In this document: one piece after another, positions 45,520-54,110 of the stretch
Layout: each line of letters opens with the position of its first letter
How positions within the stretch are numbered: position 1 is the stretch's first letter
From: Calditrichota bacterium
Lineage (GTDB): Bacteria; Zhuqueibacterota; Zhuqueibacteria; Zhuqueibacterales; Geothermadaptataceae
Reading direction: 5' to 3'
DNA: 64,000 bases
Assembly: GCA_008501765.1 (NCBI GenBank)
Contig: QQUE01000008.1
Coordinates: forward strand, 1-64,000
Position numbers and translations under genes: made by a program
The notes under the pieces: generated by a model
Told to the model about the DNA's origin: nothing
The model's input: the letters and a program-made list of their open reading frames with translations, nothing else
Database searches by the model: none

Positions 45520-47859
45520 ATGAAAGTAAGAAAATTAATGTGGTTGGGACTTATCGCTATTTTTATGCTGGCTGGAAATTCGGTTTTTGCGCAAAATGAC
45601 GCCATGATGCAGGCATTTTATTGGGATGTTCCCGTTGATGATGTCAACAATAACGGGACATGGTGGGATAATCTCAAGGGCAAATCTACCGAGCTTAAAA
45701 ATGCTGGTATAACCGGAATTTGGGTACCGGCGCCGTCAAAAGGAAATTTTGGCATCTGGGATATGGGTTACGGTGTTTTCGATCATTATGATTTGGGAAA
45801 TTACAACCAAAAGGGGACAGTTGAAACGCGCTTTGGCAGTCGCTCCGAACTCGAAAGCATGATTTCTACCATGCATACCAGCCCGAAAATTGAAGTTTAC
45901 GCCGATATCATTCTCAATCACATCTACACCAGCAGCGATGAAGATGAAAGCAATCCCGCCGTAAAACAATATGTTTTTGATAAAGCCTACCGCAACGGTA
46001 CACAATACCAATCCTACCCAACAAATGAGATTCGATGGGTAATTCCAAATGCCTCCGCTGGCGACTATTATATTCAGATTAACGGCGCGACACTCAACTG
46101 GAGCGCGAGCAAAACAGAACGCGGTTACGACGTTTTTATCGATTGGACGGGTGTCGGGCCGAACGGAACAGATACGTGGGAGAGCGAACCCAATAACGGT
46201 GGCGGCACCTGGAATGCATTTCCGGGCTCCGGACGCACGGTTCGCGGCCATATCGAAGATGCTTCGGCAATCGATGAATACAAAATTTCACTCAGCTCGG
46301 CACACGATATTGAAATCACGCTAATTGCACGCCGCGAAGATACCAGCAGCGGCTGGGAGTGGGCATGGGCCGACCAAACCAACAGTTATTATCCCGGAGC
46401 TGTGTGGTACAATGGCAGCAATCTGGCCAATTCGACGCTGGAAGCACACACGAATACGGGCATCAATTACGTCACCCACACTGGCGCCGGCGAGGCAAAT
46501 TATAGCTGGAATTACACCGATTTTCATCCGGTTGACAACAACGACTGGCTGGGATTTCCGGGTTCTGATGAAATAATTCCGAACACCAAGTTTTTTGGCA
46601 ATGATCTCAATACCTACAGTTCGACCGTGCAAACCCGCCTGGAAGACTGGGGATATTGGATGGCAGATGAAATTGGATTTGATGGTTTCCGCCTCGATTT
46701 TGTGCGCGGATTTCAGGAATCCTTCGTCGCTGACTGGGTTAATAACTTGCCTTTGCTTTCCGGATCGCAACGATTTATCGTCGGTGAATATTGGGGAGCA
46801 GACTACCGCATCAAAAACTGGGTGAATGCTGTCGCAACTGGCGGCGCCGATGTTGACGGTTTTGATTTTCCCCTTAAAAATAGCCTGAAAGATATGGCTA
46901 ATGGCGACCAGAGCAGCTTTAACATGGCCTGGTTAAACCACGCCGGAATGGTGCGCAATAACAGCGGCAATGGATTGCCGGGCTCTTCTGTCGTCACCTT
47001 TGTCGACAATCACGATACTGGCAAAGAACACGACAAATGGGTGACAAAAGACTTCAAAATGGCCTATGCATATACGCTCACCCACGAAGGCCGTCCCTGT
47101 ATTTTCTATCCTCATTTTTATGCCGTCACCCAAATTGATGCCCACAATAGCGCCTACCAGGTTACAGCGCCAACCAGCCTGAAAACTGACATTAAAAAAT
47201 TGATCCACGTGCGGAAAAACTATTTGGGTGGCACGCTCGCAGTGCTCAGTGAAGTTGGCAATCCATGGCCCTCAGGCGACACCTATCACGTTTATGTTGC
47301 ACGCCGGCAGGGCAACGGAACCCGTGATGGTGCGATCATCGCGATAAATAATCACGATTCTTCAACCAAAGGCCTGTGGGTTGACAGCTCGCCATCCGGA
47401 TTTACAAATTGGGCAAACAGCACACTCGTCAACGCTTTTGATAATACAGAAACAACAACAGTTTACTCGGATGGACGCGTATGGATTCCTGCCCCAAGCA
47501 GGGGATATGCGGTCTGGGTCAAACAAAGTGATTATCTTGCTTATACCGGGAAACGAGCCGTTGGTGAGAACATCGGAAGCGTGAAAATACCGGAAAAATT
47601 CTCGGTGTCACCCAATTACCCAAATCCATTTAATCCGGCGACCAATATCGACTTTGACTTGCCGTACGATGGATTTGTAACAGTAATTGTTTACAATAAT
47701 TTAGGGCAAGAAATTGCTACATTGGTCAATGAAAATCTCACAGCCGGAACACACAACTTGACATGGAATGCCGGTAGCGAGGCAGCCAGCGGCGTTTATT
47801 ATTTGAATGTCCGTTGGAATCAACACAGCTCGACGCAGAAATTGCTACTGATGAAATAG
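45520..47859 (+). CDS. Secreted GH13 alpha-amylase with type IX-style sorting domain
   Basis: About 779 residues from the ATG at 45520, set by GGAGGAG and a signal peptide (LMWLGLIAIFMLAGNSVFA). The GH13 barrel shows nucleophile D393 (GFRLDFVRG), acid/base E423 (VGEYWG) and D499 (VDNHDTG). An inserted beta-rich region at about 190-310 (SEPNNGGGTW ... VRGHIEDASAIDEYKI) looks like a pre-peptidase-C-like or carbohydrate-binding module within the barrel. The C-terminal 85 residues (FSVSPNYPNPFNPATNI ... SGVYYLNV) are a sorting domain typical of FCB-group secretion. It should degrade starch-like glucans outside the cell. A good terminator follows. Confidence 0.93.
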   Translation: MKVRKLMWLGLIAIFMLAGNSVFAQNDAMMQAFYWDVPVDDVNNNGTWWDNLKGKSTELKNAGITGIWVPAPSKGNFGIWDMGYGVFDHYDLGNYNQKGTVETRFGSRSELESMISTMHTSPKIEVYADIILNHIYTSSDEDESNPAVKQYVFDKAYRNGTQYQSYPTNEIRWVIPNASAGDYYIQINGATLNWSASKTERGYDVFIDWTGVGPNGTDTWESEPNNGGGTWNAFPGSGRTVRGHIEDASAIDEYKISLSSAHDIEITLIARREDTSSGWEWAWADQTNSYYPGAVWYNGSNLANSTLEAHTNTGINYVTHTGAGEANYSWNYTDFHPVDNNDWLGFPGSDEIIPNTKFFGNDLNTYSSTVQTRLEDWGYWMADEIGFDGFRLDFVRGFQESFVADWVNNLPLLSGSQRFIVGEYWGADYRIKNWVNAVATGGADVDGFDFPLKNSLKDMANGDQSSFNMAWLNHAGMVRNNSGNGLPGSSVVTFVDNHDTGKEHDKWVTKDFKMAYAYTLTHEGRPCIFYPHFYAVTQIDAHNSAYQVTAPTSLKTDIKKLIHVRKNYLGGTLAVLSEVGNPWPSGDTYHVYVARRQGNGTRDGAIIAINNHDSSTKGLWVDSSPSGFTNWANSTLVNAFDNTETTTVYSDGRVWIPAPSRGYAVWVKQSDYLAYTGKRAVGENIGSVKIPEKFSVSPNYPNPFNPATNIDFDLPYDGFVTVIVYNNLGQEIATLVNENLTAGTHNLTWNAGSEAASGVYYLNVRWNQHSSTQKLLLMK

Positions 47860-47901
47860 GCTTGCAGGACTTTTTTGTGTTAGGGTAGGTACAATGAATC
47901 A

Positions 47902-47945
47902 AATCCGGTTTCGCTGATTAAATTAGTGAAATCGGATTTTTTTTT
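47902..47945 (+). terminator. Rho-independent terminator of the amylase gene
   Basis: AATCCGGTTTCGCTGA pairs with TTAGTGAAATCGGATT across a short AT loop, followed by nine T. It lies 43 bp after the amylase stop. The 468 bases from here to the muramidase gene hold no other gene. Confidence 0.9.
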
Positions 47946-48322
47946 GCGTATATTTAGTAGTGATGTTGCGGTTCGGGTTCCTCGATAATTTCTATCCTGT
48001 CCATTTTCAGATAAAATACATCACTTTTATTTGATCTTTCTTCCTCTGGTTTTCTTAACTTGCTGTTTTAGCGTTTTAATTCACCTGGTTCTATTATTGT
48101 TGACTAAAATTCGATTATTATAAAATTTAATTTCTATTTTTAATTTTTTTTATTGCTTTTGTCCTTCTGCAACAACATATTTATATATTGTTCGAATATT
48201 TTTTTTGCAGATATAAGGCAACTCTTGTACAACTCATTCTGATTATATCATAACATTTCAATACCATTCTTGTAGAGCAATTACGGCTTCCGTGGGATCA
48301 AAAAAGTAATTTCAAAATTTTA

Positions 48323-48351
48323 TTGACTGATAATTATACCGTGTATAGATA
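48323..48351 (+). promoter_or_regulatory. Candidate promoter of the lysis-gene set
   Basis: TTGACT (48323-48328), a 17-bp spacer and TAGATA (48346-48351), about 60 bp upstream of the muramidase start. The -35 is close to consensus and the -10 only fair. Confidence 0.4.
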
Positions 48352-48413
48352 ATCTGTTTTTAACATGTGAAATTTAATTCTCACCACACTGTAAATTTAA
48401 GGAGGTGATTTTG

Positions 48414-49763
48414 ATGAGGGGTAAAGTTACTGCAAATCGCTTAAATATCCGCAGTTTACCGAGCCTGAGTGCAAAAAAAATCGGCACCCTGCCAAAAGAT
48501 ACTGTTGTCTCCATCGTAATGCAACATGACGCCTGGTTTGAGATCAAGTACAATGAGATGAGCGCTTTTCTTTCCAGTGAATTCGTCCTGCCCATCGAAA
48601 ATACGGTAAGCATCCAGGGAAAAATTACCGCATCAAAGCTCAATGTCCGCAGCGAACCCAACTTGCATTCTGAAATCCTTGGCGCCCTCGTTTGGGATTC
48701 ACGCGTGGATATTTTAGATGAAAATGGGGAATGGCTGGAAATTTCATTCAATGAAGAATCTGCTTTTATTCATCAGGATTATGTTCAATTACTCGAAAGC
48801 CGTCTTGATGACATGGCTGTTGTTTCCGTCGATCGGTTGAATGTACGCGCGCGACCTGATGCAACATCCAATCTTTTGGGTGTACTCGAAAGGGATATGA
48901 AAGTTAAGGTTATCTCGCAAACAGGGAAGTGGTGCGAAATTTCGTTCAACGATATTCCCGCTTTTATTCACAGCGATTTTATCGAACGAGGTGAAACGGC
49001 CAGTTCCAGTAGCGCGCAAGTCGTCAGCCCTGATGATACCCAGGATAAGATTGTTGATCAAACAGAGATGGTTCCTGATGAAAAGTTACCGCTGGTCGGC
49101 AGTAAAATAGCCAAAAAAGTGGCACGCACCTGGAATAAATATGGTGGCCTTTTGGAATCTTTAAGCGGGGCTCATAAAATTGATCCCGGTGCGGCGGTGG
49201 CTGTTTTATGCGTCGAGAGTTCGGGCAAAGGATTTGAACCGCAAAATGAGAATCGCATGATTATTCGTTTTGAGAATCATCTCATGTGGAAATATTGGGG
49301 TAAAAAGAACACACAAAAATTCCATCGGCATTTTCAATATGGCAAGCGTGAGAATAATAAACTGAAGGTGTGGCTTGGCCATACCTGGCGTGATGATCCC
49401 ACGGATTCCTGGTCAAAATTCCACGGCAACCAATCAAAAGAATGGCAAGTCCTGGATTTTGCGCGGAAATTGTCTGAAACCGAGGCACTCTATTGTATAA
49501 GCATGGGAGCACCGCAAATTATGGGATTCAATTACAAAGCCATTGGTTATGATTCCGTTCAGGAAATGTTCGAAAAATTTAATCAGGATATTCGATACCA
49601 TATTCAGGGATTATTTGAATTTTTTGATAAACGCATGATAAAAGCTCTGCAAAATCGCGATTTTGTCGAATTCGCTGGTTATTACAATGGTTCCGGCCAA
49701 AAACAAAAATATGGCGAGTGGATTCAAAATCATTTTGATGCTTTTCAGGAACTTACAAGTTAA
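48414..49763 (+). CDS. SH3b x3 - N-acetylmuramidase (DUF3380-type endolysin)
   Basis: 449 residues from the ATG at 48414, preceded by a perfect AAGGAGGTGA Shine-Dalgarno. Three bacterial SH3 domains (about 1-60, 68-125, 137-190; each with LN-RS/AxP and a W-EI-FN--AF pattern) are followed by an acidic linker and an N-acetylmuramidase domain like phage DUF3380 lysins. Catalytic Glu is probably E268 in LCVESSGKGF; ENRMIIRFENH and the SMGAPQIMGFN box are typical. There is no signal peptide, so export would rely on the holin encoded 20 bp downstream. It cleaves the peptidoglycan glycan chain. This is a phage-type lysis enzyme without phage neighbours. SH3b at the N-terminus in three copies is unusual. 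Confidence 0.9.
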   Translation: MRGKVTANRLNIRSLPSLSAKKIGTLPKDTVVSIVMQHDAWFEIKYNEMSAFLSSEFVLPIENTVSIQGKITASKLNVRSEPNLHSEILGALVWDSRVDILDENGEWLEISFNEESAFIHQDYVQLLESRLDDMAVVSVDRLNVRARPDATSNLLGVLERDMKVKVISQTGKWCEISFNDIPAFIHSDFIERGETASSSSAQVVSPDDTQDKIVDQTEMVPDEKLPLVGSKIAKKVARTWNKYGGLLESLSGAHKIDPGAAVAVLCVESSGKGFEPQNENRMIIRFENHLMWKYWGKKNTQKFHRHFQYGKRENNKLKVWLGHTWRDDPTDSWSKFHGNQSKEWQVLDFARKLSETEALYCISMGAPQIMGFNYKAIGYDSVQEMFEKFNQDIRYHIQGLFEFFDKRMIKALQNRDFVEFAGYYNGSGQKQKYGEWIQNHFDAFQELTS

Positions 49764-49783
49764 TAATAAATCAGGAGGTTATA

Positions 49784-50197
49784 ATGGGATTAATGAGTTT
49801 TATTTCCGGTGTGTTCAAACCAGCAGCAAAACTTATTGACGACATACACACAAGTGATGAGGAACGTTTGGTGCTCAAAGCCAAACTTCAGGAAATTGAA
49901 AATGCCTTGCAATTAAAAGTGCTGGAATACGAAACAAAATTGATGGAAGCACAAAAAGATGTCATTAGTGCCGAGGCTACAGGCCAGAGCTGGATGCAAC
50001 GCAATTGGCGGCCGATTACGATGTTGACTTTTCTCGCCCTCGTGGTATTGGACAGCTTTGGGTTGCTCGTTTTTCGATTGGCAGAAGATGCGTGGACTTT
50101 GCTGCAAATCGGACTCGGTGGCTATGTTGTCGGGCGGTCGGCTGAGAAAATTGTACCACAATTTGTTAAGAAAAAGGATGAGGCGGCCAAGGGGTAA
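49784..50197 (+). CDS. 3-TM phage-type holin
   Basis: 137 residues: an amphipathic start, a charged coiled helix at about 25-65 (SDEERLVLKAKLQEIENAL), then QSWMQRNWRPITMLTFLALVV, a second hydrophobic stretch, and LLQIGLGGYVVGRSAEKIV. This matches the Holin_3TM family of phages and prophages. AGGAGG precedes the ATG. It lies 20 bp after the muramidase gene and should open the inner membrane for it. Holin and lysin without other phage genes suggest a domesticated lysis cassette or a remnant. The Lys-rich C-terminus is typical for holins. Confidence 0.9.
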   Translation: MGLMSFISGVFKPAAKLIDDIHTSDEERLVLKAKLQEIENALQLKVLEYETKLMEAQKDVISAEATGQSWMQRNWRPITMLTFLALVVLDSFGLLVFRLAEDAWTLLQIGLGGYVVGRSAEKIVPQFVKKKDEAAKG

Positions 50198-50393
50198 AAG
50201 TTATTGCGATCGATTAAACACAGTTTTTTGAAGGAACATTTGACCTTCACAATTCAACATTTCGCGTGATGCGCCGCGCACTTTCTTGCATTGGTCAAGA
50301 ACAGGACAAATATGACCATGTCAAATTGAATAAAATCAGGTAAGCACGCGGCACATTTTCGTTAGTTTAGGAACGTATTGAAAGGATTTGACT

Positions 50394-51059
50394 ATGGCAG
50401 CAAAACAGATTTCGTATCGAGAGGCCAGGGGAAAGATGCGACCCGGTGACGTTATCGCATTTGGGGGAAAAGGGAATTTTTCAGAAATTATAAAATTTGC
50501 CACACGCTCGGAAGTTTCCCACGTCGGCGTAATTTTGCAGACAAAAATGATGGAAGAAGACAGCGATCGTTTTTTCAATCAGATAATCGAATCCACATCG
50601 CTCAACGGATTTAACGGTGTGAGTATTTCACGATTTAGTGACCGACTCAATGATTATGAGGGCGAGTTGTGGTGGTTGCCTCTCGGCGATGCTATCAGGG
50701 AGAACAAATTCAACCAAAAACGCTTTTATGATTTTCTCTTTAACCAGGCAAAAGACCGCAAGGAATACGACATGCCGCAGGCGATAAAATCGTCGTTGGA
50801 CGCATTGGATAAACTGCCATTCGGAATGCACGGCCCGACATATAATACTGAAGATTTTAGCAAGTTTTTCTGTTCTGAATTGGTAGCTGCCGGACTTGAA
50901 CAAGCCGGCTCTGTTGGCAAGGTAAATGCATCTGAAGTGACGCCAATCGACTTGTGCCGCTGGAAAATTTATGGCGAAACATATTACCATTTAAAAGGTG
51001 ATTCGACAAAACGCATTTCGCGGTATAACTCGATTTCGCCCGCAAAATGGGATGTTTAA
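50394..51059 (+). CDS. Permuted papain-like (YiiX/NlpC-P60-type) cysteine peptidase
   Basis: 221 residues from the ATG at 50394 (AAAGGA site). It begins with MRPGDVIAFGGKG and the catalytic-His strand VSHVGVIL (H43). The Cys lies late, in FFCSELVAAG (C160), so the order His-then-Cys marks the circularly permuted NlpC/P60 (YiiX, DUF830) group. There is no signal peptide. It is the third gene of the lysis set, 196 bp after the holin. It may cut peptidoglycan stem peptides or amide-linked lipids; both activities occur in the superfamily. Whether it is co-transcribed with the holin is uncertain because of the gap. Confidence 0.87.
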   Translation: MAAKQISYREARGKMRPGDVIAFGGKGNFSEIIKFATRSEVSHVGVILQTKMMEEDSDRFFNQIIESTSLNGFNGVSISRFSDRLNDYEGELWWLPLGDAIRENKFNQKRFYDFLFNQAKDRKEYDMPQAIKSSLDALDKLPFGMHGPTYNTEDFSKFFCSELVAAGLEQAGSVGKVNASEVTPIDLCRWKIYGETYYHLKGDSTKRISRYNSISPAKWDV

Positions 51060-51095
51060 ATAAATATATGGCTCACAAATTTGTTATGTGAAACG

Positions 51096-51542
51096 ATGAA
51101 TCTTACACCAATTAAAAAAAATCAATTTTCTCGTTGGAAGAATTATCGGAATACCGTCTTCAACTCACTCTCCGATAAATTTCATGAAATTGAGATGGAG
51201 AAAATACTTAATGATATTGATTGGTTCTGTTATTTCTTGACGAATGATAATAATCAAATTATAGGCCTGGCCGAACTGTCATCCCGCAACATTGTCGATG
51301 GCTGCTTGAGTAGTCCTGTAGCATATATCGAGGGCTTGTATATTGAAGAACAATACCGTGGCAAGGGTGCAGGCAAAGAAACTATGCGAGCCATACATCG
51401 TTGGTGCAAACAAAGAGGTTTCACAGAGCTTGCAGCGGACACTGAATTAGAAAATTTAGGTGCACAAAAATTTTTTAATGCGGTTGGGTTTAATGAAACG
51501 TATCGAGTAGTAGAATTTTGTACAAAAGTAGAAAACACATAA
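51096..51542 (+). CDS. GNAT acetyltransferase, AAC(6')-like
   Basis: 148 residues from the ATG at 51096. GNAT fold with the acetyl-CoA loop in EEQYRGKGAGKETM (Q/RxxGxG/A), the preceding VAYIEGLYI strand and a C-terminal NLGAQKFFNAVGFNETYRVV segment. This combination resembles aminoglycoside 6'-N-acetyltransferases, but stand-alone chromosomal homologues often have other substrates. No strong ribosome site is visible. It lies 36 bp after the permuted-papain gene on the same strand. Resistance should not be assumed from sequence alone. Confidence 0.85.
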   Translation: MNLTPIKKNQFSRWKNYRNTVFNSLSDKFHEIEMEKILNDIDWFCYFLTNDNNQIIGLAELSSRNIVDGCLSSPVAYIEGLYIEEQYRGKGAGKETMRAIHRWCKQRGFTELAADTELENLGAQKFFNAVGFNETYRVVEFCTKVENT

Positions 51543-51680
51543 CAAGAACATCCAGTGGATTGCCAAAAGCTTAGTGCTCTTTGCTCTGGCAAAAATACGC
51601 GCCCCTTTTGTCAAACGCTGATGCTTAACTATTGAGAGCATGCTTAATCGATGCGAACTGACTTAAACGGAATTAATTTG

Positions 51681-51729
51681 AGATGATGGCTCAGGGGATA
51701 CTCCCGGAGTTATCATCTGTCGTTTTTTT
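51681..51729 (+). terminator. Terminator-like hairpin after the acetyltransferase
   Basis: AGATGAT...CTC.GGG pairs with CCC.GAG..ATCATCT across 51681-51718, with a T7 run at 51723-51729. It serves the plus-strand genes; on the other strand it sits just past the 77-residue gene. Confidence 0.7.
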
Positions 51730-51961
51730 ACAAAGCTTTAAATCTCCCACTTTCAACTATTTCTACGGATACATCATCAATTTTGGCGGGGAGAATTTCT
51801 GCAATCGATTTATCTAAATTTTCCACGCTGATGATTATACCGGTCTCGCCGTTTTGCAGAACACCAATTCCTACTGCCTGAACCTGTGGGATAGCCATCC
51901 ATTCCCGCAGATGGATTTTTTTTACTTTTTTAATTTTGGCAATGTTTGCTTGTGTTGGCAT
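51728..51961 (-). CDS. Small protein related to the N-terminal domain of the adjacent protease
   Basis: 77 residues. The central pattern IPQVQAVGIGVLQNG-TGIIISV ... LPAKIDDVSVEIVESG parallels the N-terminal domain of the trypsin-like protease next door (NVVATGVGFKRVNG-ATGDLALICSV ... IPTDVYPTG). So it looks like a stand-alone copy of that pro-domain. It has no Shine-Dalgarno; its ATG lies only 14 bp after a hairpin that follows the protease stop. It may be a protease inhibitor, chaperone or binding partner (inference). It could also be a leftover of a broken protease gene. The sequence similarity was judged by eye and is modest. Confidence 0.6.
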   Translation of the reverse strand: MPTQANIAKIKKVKKIHLREWMAIPQVQAVGIGVLQNGETGIIISVENLDKSIAEILPAKIDDVSVEIVESGRFKAL

Positions 51962-51974
51962 TTGGGTATTATTT

Positions 51975-52000
51975 AAGTCGCTGGAAATCTCCAGCGACTT
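51975..52000 (-). terminator. Hairpin between the protease and small-protein genes
   Basis: AAGTCGCTGG and CCAGCGACTT form a perfect 10-bp stem with a six-base loop, 8 bp after the protease stop. There is only a weak AT-rich tail, so it may be a leaky terminator or an mRNA processing/attenuation site ahead of the 77-residue gene. Confidence 0.65.
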
Positions 52001-52008
52001 TATTTAAT

Positions 52009-53040
52009 TTAAGGGATTATTTCTACATTTAACGCTGAAAATACGTTTTGAATTCGATTGATTATCGTGCTGTTGCTGCTGCCGGCGAAGAGCAAACCAA
52101 CGATTTCATTTTTATCATTTAAAACGGCAGAACCGCTATCACCCCCGGCGCTCATGCCACCGCCGGTCATAAGTTGGTCTTCGAATGTGGCGATTTTATT
52201 GGATCCATAGCTCACATTGACGGTTACATCAATTTGCGTAATTGAGCCTTTTGTATGGCCCGTTGTGCGCCCACTTTTTTGTACACTCATACCGACAGTG
52301 CCATCGGCTACTCCCTTAATTTTACCAATATCCAATATCTCATTCTTCACAAATCCGGCTTCCAATGGTTTTGCAATCGCGCAATCTACCAGGTTTTCAC
52401 TTGCCTGCGTTTTGGTGATTTTTTTGCTGACCAACCGTGTTTTGCTAAAAACGAGCGCCGCAAATAAATTTAAAAATCCGGCAGCTCCATTGGCAATTTT
52501 GCAGTCGCTTGGTGGTTCGATACCTCCAAGTCCTTGAAATTCAATTTTGACGAAATCGCTTAATTCAGCAATTCGATCTTCAGGAAAGCGGCCGTCGTCC
52601 GCTGCCCCGGGTTGAATAATATGATCCCCGATTGATGCGTCATTGCTGTTGGCGAGCACATGATTATTGGATAAAATGTACTGGATACCGTTTTTTTGCA
52701 CAAGACAACCGAGAGTGCCGGCGGTGATATTCACGTGACCGATGCTCACCCCTCCCGGAGCTGGACGAAATTTACGTGTCGGATCTTCAAGCGCATAAAT
52801 TAAGCCGGTGGGATAGACATCTGTCGGAATGTTTTGGATGGCGGTAGGAATCAATTCGCTGGAGCTAAGAAATTTCTTTTCTTTTTTTGAGCTGACCGAA
52901 CAGATCAGGGCCAGGTCACCAGTCGCTTTTCCATTGACTCGTTTGAAGCCAACCCCTGTTGCAACAACATTCGATTTTCCAAATAGCTCTTTTTTTGCAC
53001 CTGCGAGTAACTTACGTACGTCCTGAATTTGAGCAGCCAT
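52009..53040 (-). CDS. Trypsin-like serine protease
   Basis: 343 residues with a chymotrypsin-fold triad: H127 (LSNNHVLA), D219 (LVDCAIAKP) and S302 (GGDSGSAVLN), plus an SGRTTGHTKG strand. The first 85 residues form a separate small domain (NVVATGVGFKRVNGK ... IPTDVYPTG) seen in related proteases and as a separate 77-residue protein downstream. AAAGGAGG precedes the ATG at 53040. There is no signal peptide, so it is cytoplasmic or exported by another route. Known members of this group are poorly characterised. The substrate is unknown. Confidence 0.85.
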   Translation of the reverse strand: MAAQIQDVRKLLAGAKKELFGKSNVVATGVGFKRVNGKATGDLALICSVSSKKEKKFLSSSELIPTAIQNIPTDVYPTGLIYALEDPTRKFRPAPGGVSIGHVNITAGTLGCLVQKNGIQYILSNNHVLANSNDASIGDHIIQPGAADDGRFPEDRIAELSDFVKIEFQGLGGIEPPSDCKIANGAAGFLNLFAALVFSKTRLVSKKITKTQASENLVDCAIAKPLEAGFVKNEILDIGKIKGVADGTVGMSVQKSGRTTGHTKGSITQIDVTVNVSYGSNKIATFEDQLMTGGGMSAGGDSGSAVLNDKNEIVGLLFAGSSNSTIINRIQNVFSALNVEIIP

Positions 53041-53473
53041 GAAGCCTCCTTTGTGAGAAATTCAATCAATTGGTCGCAAAGCATACGTTTAATTGGGTTG
53101 AGAATTTATCCGGGATTTTTGAATGAAATGGTTAACAAACTGAAATCGATCAGTGGCCGACAAACCAGAATCAGGATTCGGAAATGAAACTTCGATAGGG
53201 CTAAAGTAAGAGTAGTGGTCGCAACAAGTGACGGATTTTTTCCAGTTAAGTTCAGTTAACAACCGGATTTAATTTAATATACGAGTTGAAATATGAAAAA
53301 TGCAAGTGCCTTTTAAAAATCATGCAAGTAATCTTAAATAATTAGCGAAGGAAATTTATTTTTATATCTAATAATTTTTATTTGAAGAACTAATTTTAGT
53401 TTTATATTAATGAGCCAATAATTGACGATGACTCGTTCTGTTTTAGAATCCTGATTAACCAAGTTCAGAGTAA
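53041..53473. other. Divergent promoter region
   Basis: 433 bases between the protease and ECF-sigma genes, which face away from each other. No gene or repeat is visible. The right half is strongly AT-rich, as expected of promoters, but no confident -35/-10 pair was assigned. Confidence 0.45.
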
Positions 53474-54043
53474 ATGGATAAAACAAAATCAGCTATTACC
53501 CTTTTGTTGCGCGATGTTGCTGCAGGGAACAAGACCAAAGTTAATGAACTTATCCCGCTTGTTTATGATGAATTATACAGATTGGCTGAGCGCCAGCTTT
53601 ATAGTGAACGCGCCGGTCACACGCTTAATCCCACAGCATTAACCCACGAAGCCTACCTCAAGCTCATCAATCAACAGCAAGTCGATGTGAACGACCGCAA
53701 TCATTTTTACGCTGTGGCAGCGCAAGCAATGCGGCGAATTTTGATCGACTATGCACGATCCAAACATTCAAAAAAACGAGGAGTGGAGAAAATAGCGCTG
53801 ACTTTTGTTAAAGAAAATGCCGTGCAGGAAATCCCCTCTGAGGAACTTTTAGCGCTCGATGAATCTCTGCAACGGTTGAGCCAGCACAATGAGCGGCAGG
53901 GCAAAGTCATCGAATATTGGTTCTTTGGTGGCCTGAAACATCACGAAATTGCTGAAACCTTAGGGGTCTCACTACCAAGTGTACGGCGTGACTGGCGACT
54001 CGCTCGCGCCTGGTTGAGCAGGGAAATGAAAATTTCGACTTAG
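53474..54043 (+). CDS. ECF-type sigma factor (Ser/Thr-kinase-linked group)
   Basis: 189 residues with sigma region 2 (LIPLVYDELYRLAERQLYSER and HFYAVAAQAMRRILIDYAR) and region 4 (GGLKHHEIAETLGVSLPSVRRDW). The HTLNPTALTHEAYLKL phrase identifies the ECF group usually encoded beside Ser/Thr kinases in Planctomycetes, Acidobacteria and related phyla. No anti-sigma gene adjoins. A kinase-TPR gene follows 67 bp downstream, so regulation by phosphorylation is likely. The ATG at 53474 follows TTCAGAGTAA, a weak site. Target promoters are unknown. Confidence 0.93.
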   Translation: MDKTKSAITLLLRDVAAGNKTKVNELIPLVYDELYRLAERQLYSERAGHTLNPTALTHEAYLKLINQQQVDVNDRNHFYAVAAQAMRRILIDYARSKHSKKRGVEKIALTFVKENAVQEIPSEELLALDESLQRLSQHNERQGKVIEYWFFGGLKHHEIAETLGVSLPSVRRDWRLARAWLSREMKIST

Positions 54044-54110
54044 TATTGCCAGCCCTGCAATTGAAGAAAATGTATGACTTGATGCATGGATTTATACCCG
54101 GAGGCATTTT

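Noticed and set aside
48414..51542. Prophage region
   Set aside because: Only lysis-type genes are present; no integrase, portal, capsid, tail or att-like repeats.
51096..51542. Acquired aminoglycoside resistance gene
   Set aside because: It resembles AAC(6') in the acetyl-CoA loop, but there is no integron, transposon or resistance context; the substrate cannot be told.
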